A stretch of DNA of 64,000 nucleotides, from contig OX030961.1 of the NCBI GenBank assembly GCA_943735955.1, positions 6,972,920 through 7,036,919 of the forward strand, read 5' to 3'. The position numbers and the translations under genes are program-made. The notes beneath the pieces are model-generated. The model saw nothing but the letters and a program-made list of their open reading frames with translations. It was not told where the DNA came from and did not search any database. This stretch comes from Piscicola geometra. Its lineage: Eukaryota; Annelida; Clitellata; Hirudinida; Piscicolidae. The first letter of the stretch is position 1. Each line of letters starts with the position of its first letter. Below are positions 1-10,743 of this stretch, piece by piece.

Positions 1-215
1 GATTTCAAAGAGGCAGCCAAGTTTTGAATAATCCTTTGAACACATATTTTAGCTTGGTGAATATAGAAAAAGGTTTATTACTCTTGTCTAGATCATTTAT
101 GATTACGTATCGAAACTTAGGAATTGTTCACATTCAAGTTAGTATTCAAGTTAACTTTTTTTTAGATGACCACACTGTGCAATTATCTTATTTCAAAGAC
201 CACCTGCCCCCACAG
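1..215 (+). other. Intron of DUF389 copy 1 (5' part of gene lies off window)
   Basis: AT-rich sequence ending in a clear 3' splice site (pyrimidine-rich CCTGCCCCCACAG) directly before the first recognisable exon of the DUF389 gene. The tandem paralog has eight further exons upstream of the matching exon, so the start of this copy must lie left of the window, if it exists. Nothing else is seen here. Confidence 0.6.
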
Positions 216-2533
216 GCTTCATCTTCGGCTTGATCACTGCAGGCATCGAAGCGAGCAGTCTCAACTACAGCGTTGATGCTGTGTGGCCCACCACTGAGAT
301 GGTTTCCAGGTGAATGCACTCATGATCAAATTATTGGACGGGTGTATGGATAAAGGAAGAAAGAACAAACTAATAAAAATTCTAAATCTTATTGAAATGC
401 CAACAAAACAGAGGCTTGTACCGAAGCTTGTGGGTGGGGGTGTTCGTGGCACTGCCGTCAGGGGCTGGAGTGGCGCTGGCCATTCTCGGAGGCAACACTG
501 GCTCTCTTGTCGGTGTCGCCATCTCGGCGTCGCTCTTGCCGCCTGTTGTCAATGCGGTCAGTTGGTCTTTGCGAAGTAGTCAATCTTTTTGAACATTTTT
601 GAGATTTTTATAAATTAAAATATTCCTTACTTTTGAATATGAATTTTCAAAGATAATGACACTACCGCCAGGGAATGTTCTGGGGACTGGCTTTCATATC
701 AGCTGCCATGCCTCCACAACTCGAGGCCATCCTCGTGCGTTCTTTCCACTCTTTAAACTATTCGCCAACTCACATTTGCCGCCTATAACAATTATTTGGC
801 GAATTTACTCGTCGTTTGAGCACCAATAAAACTTTACAGCCTCTCCACGATGGCAACTCTTCAAGTGGTTTGAGCACAGCTGCCATGTTGTCTTCCAGCC
901 AAATCGTCTACCCGCCGAACTGCCCCCTTCTCAAGGATAACGGCTACAGACAAACTTATTCATGCTGCATGTGGGAAGAGTCGATCATCATGGGGTGTTT
1001 GTCGCTACTCCTCGCCATCCTCAACATCGTCTGCATCTTCATCATGGGAACACTCGTCATGAAGGTCGCTTCTCTTGCACCTTGGTGCACCTTGTAAATA
1101 AACTTTTACTTCTACTCTTTTTACACTTCTAGTCTTCAGAAACCCTTTAGTGATTATTAATCGTCTTCATTTTCGTCACATGATTATTTTTAAAAGCTCT
1201 TCTCATATGACAATTACTGACTTAGTTTTTTTTCTTCACCCTTAATCCTCACCGGCATCACTATCGCAACAGATAAAGGAGATCTCACCCTTGCCTGGGG
1301 CGAACAGAACGGCTGCATCTTTCTGGAAAAAAGATTTGAATGTTAGTGGTGAGGCTAATGGCGTTGCAGTTTTTATGGTTTCGTCGTTGTTTCATGCTTC
1401 GACGTACAAAAGGATTTTTACGATAAACAGAATATTTTAGTTCTTTCAAAAACCAATCTTTAAATTGTAAAGACTCATTAGTTTTAAGCACATGAAATAA
1501 GCTCTCAGCATTAAAGAACATGCACACCACAGCTGTACAGGCGGGCCTACGAGACTGTGAAGGGAGACAAGATCGTTGACATGGGCAACATGGCCAAGAC
1601 TCTCACCTCACTCATCAAGGTCTCCCCAGGCGCTGTCTTCTTATTTTAATCGAGACTGCACCTTCCACATCTTCATTCATTTCAACCGAACCTTTCGTCT
1701 TTCTTTTCAGGCGAATCCGAAAGCGAAAGAAAATGTTGAAGAAGTTATATCAGTGAGTTTTATCTTCAATCATCAGACTAAAACCATATTTCTTAATTAA
1801 ATTAAGGAAGAAGGATTATAAAATTTAAAATGAACATCGACTTGTTACATCATGATCAACTCTCATGAGCTTGTCATCAAACATTTGAAGTTAAAATGCA
1901 CTATTTCAATGCCCTGCAGAGCGTCAGAAAAGAAGAGTTCTTCAAGAGCATTTCTGACCCGAATTTGGTTCGTTCGTATTTTTCAATTCTCTCCTCACCA
2001 CCACATATTGAAACCTCACCCATATCACCCGTATTGGACAGTTCATCGACGGCTTGATGGACCTGAAGAGTGCAGAGGAGCAGGACAGAACGCCCAAGGT
2101 GGAGTTCAAACTGCACGACAACGTCTACAAGACCGTCGGAGGCTGCATGGCGAAGGTCTCCAGCAACCGCCTTTCCGCCATCTTCGAAACTCCAGTCAGA
2201 GACCTGTCTGGAGTGCCTCTTTCTCCCATCAGCCCTGTGGCGAACCATCTGAAGGCTGGTGGCGGCTGTGTCAGGAGACTTCGCAGAACTCAGAGCCACG
2301 CCAGGCCCTTCACGACCACAAGCATGGAGACTCCAGCAGTCTTTGGCAACATCTTGCAGCCTCAATTCTCAACGACTGAAGAGGAAGATGAGGTGCAGAT
2401 GATCGACCTCGACTATCTGGCTAAACACCAGAGGAAGTCAAAATTTCTGAAGGGAATAGCCACTCCTACCGCGTTAGTCGTTTTGTTTTTCTGTGAAATG
2501 TGTTGTGAAGAAGTCAGTGCATATCTAATTTAG
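216..2533 (+). CDS. DUF389-family multi-pass membrane protein, copy 1 (5' partial)
   Basis: Exons at 216-309, 412-556, 672-734, 840-1064, 1273-1341, 1533-1619, 1711-1752, 1920-1967 and 2042-2533, with GT-AG borders and compatible phases throughout. The exon at 412-556 carries the DUF389 core (GVALAILGGNTGSLVGVAIS, then ASLLPPVVNA), followed by GMFWGLAF and a hydrophobic segment near GCLSLLLAILNIVCIFIMGT. DUF389 (PF04087) proteins are membrane proteins of unknown biochemical function, best known in prokaryotes. The C-terminal exon is a hydrophilic tail of about 160 aa ending in an acidic stretch. The stop at 2531-2533 is used if the last exon is unspliced. A donor at 2473 joined to the acceptor at 2637-2638 would instead end the protein a few residues after GIATPT. 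It is paralogous to the gene at 3890-8586, with the same intron positions. The N-terminal half is missing because of the window edge. Confidence 0.82.
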
Positions 2534-3889
2534 GTGGACGCAAGGTTTTTTAGAATTGAAAAGTTTTTGTGGTCTAGAAATACCTTCAATATTATGATCG
2601 CTTATAACTCTAAAATTACATTTGTCATTTTTTCTAGGGTTTGAAGAAAGGAAATGAGGCTTGCTGAGAAGAGACCTACACTCCTGCATTTTACTCTCAA
2701 CCAAGGACTTTCAGATTTGATTTTTTGCCACACCCTTATGTTTTGAGTGTCTTTTTCCACGACAATTATTATTTTATAACACGTTTCGGACTTATACGGA
2801 GGTAGATAATCGAAGAGTTAGATCGGTCGAATTCCGATTGTTGTGACCTTTTTGATGGTAATTGTTCCATTTCACCGGAGACTTAGCGTATGAAATCTTT
2901 TCACGGGGCCATTTTAAACCTTTTTGAACTATGTGATGGAAGCTTTTTATACTCTTAATAGAAATTGTGGAAATTTTAAGCAGATAATCTCAAATTATTT
3001 CTCAGTTGTTTTAACAGTTTCTTCATATATTTTTTTGTTTATTATTGATTTCAAAATACTTTAAAAGCCTACTATTTTTTAATGCATTTTGCCTCACGTT
3101 GCATCTCGCCATTATGAACAAGCGCGTGCATTCACAGGATTCGTCACTGATTAATTTTCAGGCATGTAAATTAGTGCCTTTTAAATACACCAACTAGCTT
3201 AAAGAGAGTTTGATCGATCGTGAGCATTAATCTTGTAGTTCTTCATGTCAGGTTTCGATATTTATTATTATTACTTATTTTGCATTTATTCCATTTAATT
3301 GAGTAATTGAGTCTTAAAATAAAGTGATGAATTAGAGGAAACTATATGATAAGTATATGTCTTTACTTTTAGGCCTAATTGTGTTTTAAGTGACTATCTT
3401 GAAAAATAATGCAAGCCATGAAATCTGCGGTTGAGTCATGGCGAGAGTCACACTTCTGACCAACTAGTTGACGGAGAAAAAAATTTAAAAGGCCGAATGT
3501 TTAGATACTTTAAATTTTTGAAGGTACCACGGACGCTTAAGACGGAAAATTTAAAAATTTTTCAAAGCGGTTTTATTTTTAAATTCCACATCTTTTGTTT
3601 TTGAAAAGATCATTGAAACTGACAATGCTATTTTGAAAGGAATAATTCTTAAGCCAAAAAAGAGGCGGTGTTAAATATTTCAAGCTACACAGGTGTAGAA
3701 GGCTCTGATAGGTGCAAATAGGTAAAGATAGGGGAAATTCAATTTTCAAATGTACAGTCAAGATTTTCAATGAATTCTTAAACAGCTTTTCGGCTTTCAA
3801 CAAATGATATTATTTTAGAGTTTACACGAAAATAACATAATTTATCATTAAAATAATTAATGAAACTTCATTAATTGTTATTCAAAATT
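2534..3889. other. Intergenic spacer and 3' UTR of DUF389 copy 1
   Basis: Contains a possible alternative last-exon acceptor (TTTTCTAG, 2631-2638) followed by GGTTTGAAG, which resembles the sequence after the second copy. An AATAAA-type polyadenylation signal lies near 3319. The rest is AT-rich and shows no coding, RNA or repeat signal. Confidence 0.45.
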
Positions 3890-6800
3890 ATGGCAAATCT
3901 ATTTGTTCTATATATTCCGGTGGAAGAAGTTGGAGACAAAACAGCTAATCCGGATCTTTTTAATGACCCGATCCTTAGAGGAAAACCCAACATAAAAAGC
4001 AACATCCTAAACCAACCGGCAGTCCAGTTTGGGAATCTTTCTGAGACAGACGGAACACGAAATGGGCATCAAACACTTTTCAGAAAGAATTCAAAAAAAG
4101 ATCCATTTCCCCAGCTTCCAGAAAGTTTTGCAAACAGTCAAAAAAGTGATCGTAACTTAAGGTTCGACTTGCAAGCGGGATATACTATGGGGGGGCCTAA
4201 TTTTCAAGAAAAACACGGGAGTGTCAACCTGGGGCTGGTAGAAAGTGTGGGAGATGTAACTACCGAAATAATGACTCTTCAAGAGGTGAATACTCATTTT
4301 ACATTCTAAAACTTAGTTCATGATAAAATTTGATAGGCCTGCTATTTTTTTGTTTATCATATGAACAATACAGTTCGGACACTCGTAGTTTTAAAACAAC
4401 TAAAAGAAAGATATACTAACTTTTCATTTTATTCATATATAATAGCATAATTTTAAATGCAAAAAATTAAATTTTTGCTTATTTTTCAGTTTTAAAAGCT
4501 TATATCGTAATATAACACCGGCATTTGCGGACCTTTAAAAGAATTATGTGAAACTATTCAAATAAATATCTTCATGGTTGGCATATTTAATGAAATTTAA
4601 ATAAAACAAGCTTTTCAATTCGTGCCACATTTCATAAGTACTTGGAGGACAAGCTAGTTGGAAAGCTAGAGGTAACAAACCATGTATGGCAGAAGACGAA
4701 TGATGGGGCTGACTGGATGGTGAGTGGGTGGGCTATTGGGTGGATCATGTAGTATTTCGAAGTGGTCTTTTCAGATTTTGAAGTTATAGATGGTTTGAAT
4801 ATAAAGGCGTTATGAAATGTTTAAGGGTCAGTCGATGAATAAAATAATAAATTGAAAAGGTTTTAAAAATCTGTTTTATCACCATATCTGCTATGCATTC
4901 AACACTTATAATATTTGCACAGGTCACTTTTCTAGTACCACTAGAACTCTGTGACCACATCTACAACATCCTCACGACTTGTGGTTTTGGCTGGATTCCT
5001 GGTACTTCTATTAGGTAGATGCAAAATGAGTGGATCACGAAAAAATGGAGGGTAGATTCGCGTAGATTTTAAGAATAAATGCAAATAATAATTAACAACT
5101 AAATTGAATTTTAATTCAAATGAATTAATATTCTAAAGTGTCTTTTCAACGAATGTGCACAAAGAGGGCCACGATGTGAACAGGATGAATGATGAGCCCC
5201 TCAAGAGCAAGTAAAAAGAACTATTTTAATAATTAATTATTTGAAATATTTTCGAGCATTCTTAATTTTAACTTTTATCAAATGAAAGAAGGGCCATAAG
5301 TAAGCTTAATCTTAAAATAAAATATTATACAATTTAGAGTTCGTTTCTAATAGTTTTCTATCATTAAAATAGATTATCAAAATTTTCTAATGTTTATTTT
5401 CAATTTCGTCATTCCTTCCAATTTATTTTCATCTAACTACCGCAGATCCAATTTAGAGAAGGAAGACTTTGTTAAGTCGATCAAGGCAAGTCTCGCAATT
5501 GCTCAGGTGAAGAAATAACTAGTTGAATGCTGTGGCAATGCTTCCATATTCAAATTAATAATCTGCTGTAATTTTAACGAATTTTAGTAAATTAAAGAAC
5601 ATATACAAACGCATTATGAATAAATCATGCAGGTAGTTGGTGAAATCAGTAACAATTCCAAACTCACATTCGACTTTATGGTTCTCATCTTCGTAGCAAG
5701 GTATGAGGTGCTAAAGATAACCTTGATAATGATTATTTTTGAAACCAACCTTGACCTTTCAACAGTATGATAGCAGGCTTTGGCTTGGCAGAAAACAGCA
5801 GTGTGAATTTGGTGGCTAGCATGTTGATAAGTCCTCTGATGGTAAGCACATACACACACGTACACGAAAAACCACACAAATACATACACACAGACAAGCA
5901 CAACTACTAATTCACAAAGGGTCCTATCGTTGGTTTCACGTTTGGCATTGTGGTGAACAACACACAACTGTGCATTCTTGCCTTGAAAACCGAGCTCATA
6001 GGCTTGGGAATCTGCCTTGCATACGGTGTGTTAGTATGCAGTGAAACTTCATGTGCAAGACACATTTAATGTTGAATGCTAAATGTGCTTTTTGTACCTT
6101 TTTGCGACTTATAGTCTCGGGAATATGGTTTTTAAAAAATTGAAAACGATATTGAACGCTTCTTAATTTACCACCTGCCCTCTACAGGCTTCATTTTTGG
6201 CTTGCTCACTGCAGGCATCGAATCAAGCAGTTACAACTACAGCGTTGATTCTGTGTGGCCCACAACTGAGATGGTTTCCAGGTGAATGCACTCATGTTCA
6301 AATTATTGGAAGGATGTATGGATAAAGGAAGAAAGAACAAACTAATAAAAATTCTAAATATTATTGAAATGCCAACAAAACAGAGGCTTGTACCGAAGCT
6401 TGTGGGTGGGGGTGTTCGTGGCACTGCCGTCAGGGGCTGGAGTGGCGCTGGCCATTCTCGGAGGCAACACTGGCTCTCTGGTCGGTGTCGCCATCTCGGC
6501 GTCGCTCTTGCCGCCTGTTGTCAATGCGGTCAGTTTTTGCATTTATGTTCAATGGGGTATTTGAGAGTTATGAGTAGTAAATATTATTGTTAAATCTGTA
6601 ATAATAACAATATTAATAAACTATTTGGGATCATAAGATCTGTAATGCTGATTTTCAACATTCGCCAGGGAATGTTCTGGGGTTTGGCTGTGATAACATC
6701 AGCAGTGCCTCCTCCGTTTGAGTCCATCAAGGCACCTGTTTTTCACTTGATAAAACATATATTTTAAATACACTTTGAAAGTTCAAAATTTAGATTTAAA

Positions 6801-8586
6801 AATAAATTCATTCAAGAAAAATTAATATATAGCGAACGTTGACTCATCATTTTTTCTTTTTATAGAACAAAGCAACATCTTCACACACAACAGCCCACTG
6901 TCGTTCCTACAGAGTTCAATTCTACGACCGACTTTCCTTCTTTCGTAAATCCAATCCCGACCAAAACTCCTATCGTCTACCCGCCGAACTGCCCCCTTCT
7001 CAAGGATAACGGCTACAGACCAACTTATTCATGCCGTATGTGGGAAGAGTCGATCATCATGGGTTGTTTGTCACTACTCCTCGCCATCCTCAACATCGTC
7101 TGCATCTTCATCATGGGAACACTCGTCATGAAGGTCGCTTCTTTTGCAGCTTCAAAAACTCTTTTTTATATGTAGATTATCTAACTTAATATTTGTATGA
7201 TTAAGTTATTATGACCTGGTGCTACTTGGTTATATTTTTATGACCTATAAAGTTTTTAAACCTCAACTTCAAATCCTCACCAGCATCATTGCCGCAACAG
7301 ATAAAGGAGATTTCACCATTGCCTGGAGCAACAAGATCAACTGCATCTTTCTGGAAAAAAGATCTAAACGTTGGTGATGATTACGTTGTCGTGGATCTTA
7401 ATTATAAACGCTAAGAATTTCAAAGAACTTTAATATTTAATATTTCACTGCTTTTGTATGCAGAATGAGAAATTGATATAATTCCAATTTTAGGTTTTAA
7501 ATATTATTTTATATAATCTTTAATATTTGTAATAATCGGCATAACCACAGCTGTATAGAAGGGCTTACGACACGGTCAAGGGGAACAAGAGCATCGAGAT
7601 GGGAAACATTGCCAAAACCATCGTCTCCTACATCAAGGTTTCCATATGGGTTTCCGCAGTTCAATTAAGTTGAAAAGTATCAATTATAAATATCCAATTA
7701 TAATTGATATGAATTAATGTTTTTTCTTGGTTTCAAATTAACTCATTTATGTTTCTTCTCCACAGAAAAATACCAAGGCAGATGTTCAGGATGCACTATC
7801 AGTTAGTGTTTTTTGCTGAATATTCACTGATTTTTTCAAATATTTGATATTCATTTTTAAAAAAACACATTCACAAAATACTGAAATTATCTTATTAAAA
7901 ATTTGTGAAAACGTGTAATATTTCAACTGTATTTTTTTAATGCTTACAGCATGATGTTTTCGTCAAGTATTTATACATTTTGATTCATAAACGGCATTTT
8001 AAAAAATCATTACTGAATATTTCGTTTGTTCACATGTACAATTATTTTTCCTAGACAGTCCAGAAAGATAATCTCTACAACGATCCGACGGTTTGTTATT
8101 GAATAGCTTCATGCTTTTCATAGTTTCAATAAAATTAGAAATGTATTTAGTTTTTATTAATTGCAGTTGCTGGACAGTCTAATGGATCTGAGAGAACCTG
8201 AAAAACAGGACAAGGGTATTTCTTTGGAGTTCAAATACCATGAAAAGGTGTACCAAAAGACAGGAGACCACATCGCCAAGGTTGACAACAAACGTCTTTC
8301 GACGCTATTCGAAGCCATAAGCAATCAGTCGCTCGGTTCTTCATATTCTTCGACGGGAGCTCTGCCAAAGACGGGAGGGTGTGTTTTGAGAATGAGAAAG
8401 CCTTACGGAGTTGTTCCATCTCCCAGAGGCACTGCAAATGTGCTGCCAGGAATGGGTGACGTGGGCGGTAGGTTCACGCCTAGGTTTACACCGACCAAGG
8501 AGAACGAAGAAGTGCTCATGGATTTGGATTTGCTGGCTCTCAACCAAAGAAAGTCGAAGGCCCAAAACGATGCATTCACAATGTAA
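3890..8586 (+). CDS. DUF389-family multi-pass membrane protein, copy 2 (complete)
   Basis: Seventeen exons give about 704 aa: 3890-4285, 4639-4671, 4923-5014, 5139-5210, 5446-5506, 5633-5700, 5766-5841, 5920-6025, 6188-6281, 6384-6528, 6669-6731, 6873-7133, 7301-7369, 7551-7637, 7766-7801, 8055-8090 and 8167-8586. The ATG at 3890 begins MANLFVLYIPVEEVG, which looks like the first strand of the ferredoxin-like N-terminal fold of the family. A hydrophilic linker follows, then VTFLVPLELCDHIYNILTTC and GFGWIPGTS, then the membrane region (FDFMVLIFVAS; MLISPLM; GPIVGFTFGIVV; GVALAILGGNTGSLVG). The soluble tail holds the last ~140 aa. All phases agree. One intron (6732-6872) appears to start with GC where copy 1 uses GT. 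Transport or signalling roles are unknown for the family. The first two exons are less certain than the rest. Confidence 0.82.
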
Positions 8587-9245
8587 TTTGTATTTCAGTG
8601 GGTAGAATCTTTCACCACATTATAATTCTCCAACCCTCAAACATTTTCATATGCACAACTCTGGCTGAAATAATATTTTAAAAACATTTTTCACAAATAC
8701 TATGATTTTAAAAAATGTTAAACTTTTTTTAATAATCGCCACAGGGTTTGAAGGAAGAAGTAGCAACCTGTGAAAAGATGCCTGAAACTTATGAATCTTA
8801 GCTCAACGAAGGCTTTAAATTCAACTTCAAATGTCCAAATACTACTTTAGTAGCTTGAGTGTTTTATTTAAAATATAGAATTTAGAATCTCAAACAGCTA
8901 TGCATTTCATGACTCTGCCAGCATCTTCCCGTTTATTTGTTATATCTATAAACCTATAACTTAAAGGTTATCCTTATATTTCTATCATTCAGTTTTTTAT
9001 AAATATAAATGTGATAGAAATATTATTTTGTTCAATTTATATTCTTTATTCATGTTTTTAGTTTTATTTTAAGAATTCGTCGTGAACTTGAAACCTAAAA
9101 AATGCAATAATCGACTTTCTGTCAGGCAGCAAATGTGCCTGGCGTCAAACCGTCAAATATTAAATGTAGACCAACCATAGATATCCTACAAACAACAAGT
9201 AGTATATATACTATATATATACTTTATCTATTAGGCCAACAAACA
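8587..9245. other. 3' flank of DUF389 copy 2
   Basis: AT-rich. An acceptor CCACAG (8739-8744) is followed by GGTTTGAAGG, mirroring copy 1, so a short last exon is possible: joined to a donor at 8583 it would change the end only to one extra valine. Otherwise no coding or RNA signal is seen until the repeats begin near 9250. Confidence 0.4.
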
Positions 9246-9249
9246 TGCA

Positions 9250-9317
9250 TGTTAATCAATCAATCACTAATGATTTGTATAGCGTCCTTTGCTAAGTGAA
9301 CAAAAGCGCTCTTCGAA
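9250..9317 (-). repeat. LINE-tail-like repeat, antisense copy
   Basis: Begins with tandem ATCA units (CAATCAATCACTAATGATTT), followed by TATAGCG and GTGAACAAAAGCGCT. This is the reverse complement of the 3' end of the LINE fragment at 9485-9942, which ends in GCGCTATATAAATTATTAG and tandem TGAT units. It is therefore an antisense, 5'-truncated copy of the same LINE or of a SINE sharing its tail. Confidence 0.65.
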
Positions 9318-9418
9318 TAAATTTGTTAAATAAAACGGTTTTTAGACCACTATCAATATATGTATATATATCAATTTAAATATATAAAAAACAAACAATC
9401 AACCTCAATAATCCGAAT

Positions 9419-10094
9419 TGCATTTGACTCGTCGCAACATGAACTCGTCGCGAAATTAATTACTATGGCCTCCCTGATACTACTTTAGCTCCTCTAAATA
9501 AAACCTTTAATTGTGCTGCTCGTCTTGTTGCTCGTGCTCCTAAGTTTTCTCACATTTCTCCTTATCTTCGTTTGTTACATTGGTTACCTTTGAGATCTAG
9601 AGTGACTTTTAAAATATGTTTAAATATGTTTAAAATTCATAACTGTATTGCTCCAATTTACCTTAAAAATCTAATTAAACAACCCCCTAAATCTGGTCTA
9701 AGATCATCCACCTTTAATCGTTCTTTTCGTTTTCCAGTTAAACACTCTTTTGCTAAACGTTCTTTTTCTTACTGTGGTCCTCTTTTATGGAATTCTTTAC
9801 CTTCTTCTTTAACTTCAACTAAGTCACTCATAACTTTCCGTCGAGGCCTGAAGACGTACTTGTTTGGGACGTGATAGCTGAGCGCTTTTGTTCGCTTATA
9901 AGGGCGCTATATAAATTATTAGTGATTGATTGATTGATTGATTAACGAGTTTTTAGCCTACATTTAGCCTGTTTCAAAGAGTAAATTTTTAATTTCACTA
10001 TTAATAATTTTTTATAATCATATTTATTCAAAAAAGAAAAAAAAATATTTTTTTTTATTTCGCGACGAGTTCATGTTGCGACGAGTCAAATGCA
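9419..10094. mobile_element. Element with perfect 38-bp terminal inverted repeats
   Basis: The left end 9419-9456 and the right end 10057-10094 are exact reverse complements over 38 bp, starting TGCATTTGACTCGTCGCAAC. Each end carries the 9-mer ACTCGTCGC twice, separated by AACATGA. The element is 676 bp long and interrupts repeat family R: the uninterrupted copy at about 25930 reads straight through the join, so this is an insertion. No transposase is present, and the interior is mostly a LINE fragment. The flanks share CCGA, but a clean target-site duplication is not obvious. I infer a non-autonomous DNA transposon of unknown superfamily. Confidence 0.75.
9485..9942 (+). mobile_element. 5'-truncated LINE: C-terminus of ORF2 and 3' tail
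   Basis: An open frame from 9485 to the TGA at 9872-9874 encodes the C-terminal region typical of CR1/L2/Jockey-type LINE reverse-transcriptase proteins: AARLVARAPKFSH, LHWLPLRSRVTFKI, APIYLKNLI and GPLLWNSLPSSL, ending TFRRGLKTYLF. The 3' end is GCGCTATATAAATTATTAG followed by a (TGAT)n tail, as in this LINE type. The reverse-transcriptase core is missing, so this is a dead 5'-truncated copy, nested inside the 38-bp-TIR element. Confidence 0.85.
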
Positions 10095-10743
10095 TACCGA
10101 TAACCCAACCTCACCCACACCACCATGACAACCACCGCCAAAAAATCACTATCACCACCAATAAAAAATTTAATCATCACCACAATACCAACACTCATAC
10201 CACAGCACAATCATCACCACATCATCCTCAAAACAACAAAACACAATCATCATTCTTCTCAATTTTCTGTCTTGCCACTGGTGCCCAGGCTGCGAAAGAG
10301 GGTGAAGGAGAAGTCTTTTCCAACGCTGGTACTGCTGCTGCTATGGAAGCATTTCTCTTTTATGTCGCAGCTCACTTGATTCCCTGCGGCCATCTTGGTC
10401 TGCTGCGGCTATTCCTTGACAGATTTAAAACAACCAACATTCGCACTAAAAACATTCTAATTAATTAAATTTTATCCCTTCGATACAGCAACTTTCGCTT
10501 ATTACAAAATTGAAATAAATCTAGAAAGCCTAGCCTTTATTTGATTCTTATAATAATTATTTATTTCTATTTTTTATTCACAAATTCTTATTGATATATT
10601 TTAAAATTTAATTAAATGAAAGTTTACTTTTCATTAATTTCAATTACAACAGGTCTGTCTACAACACAGTGTGTAGGCGGGCTTTTAAACTTTAAAAGTT
10701 TAATTCTTTATGCAGAGTCTTTACAAAAATTTCAGAAGAATTG

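Larger units (their letters stand above)
9318..10480 (+). repeat. Dispersed repeat family R, copy A, interrupted by an insertion
   Basis: Two parts, 9318-9418 and 10095-10480, match one continuous repeat seen at 25843-26640. They begin with AATAAATTTGTTAAATAAAA, pass through ATATATGTATATATATCAAT and a CCAACCTCACCCACACCACC segment, and end after GCGGCCATCTTGG and AACATTCTAATTAATT. A third copy lies inverted at about 23690-24050. The short ORFs across it (for example 10073-10468) are not conserved between copies, so I read it as non-coding repeat. Its class is unknown. Confidence 0.7.

Noticed and set aside
10073..10468. 131-codon ORF with His-rich start
   Set aside because: Lies in repeat R; the frame is not kept in the other two copies and it starts inside the TIR of another element.
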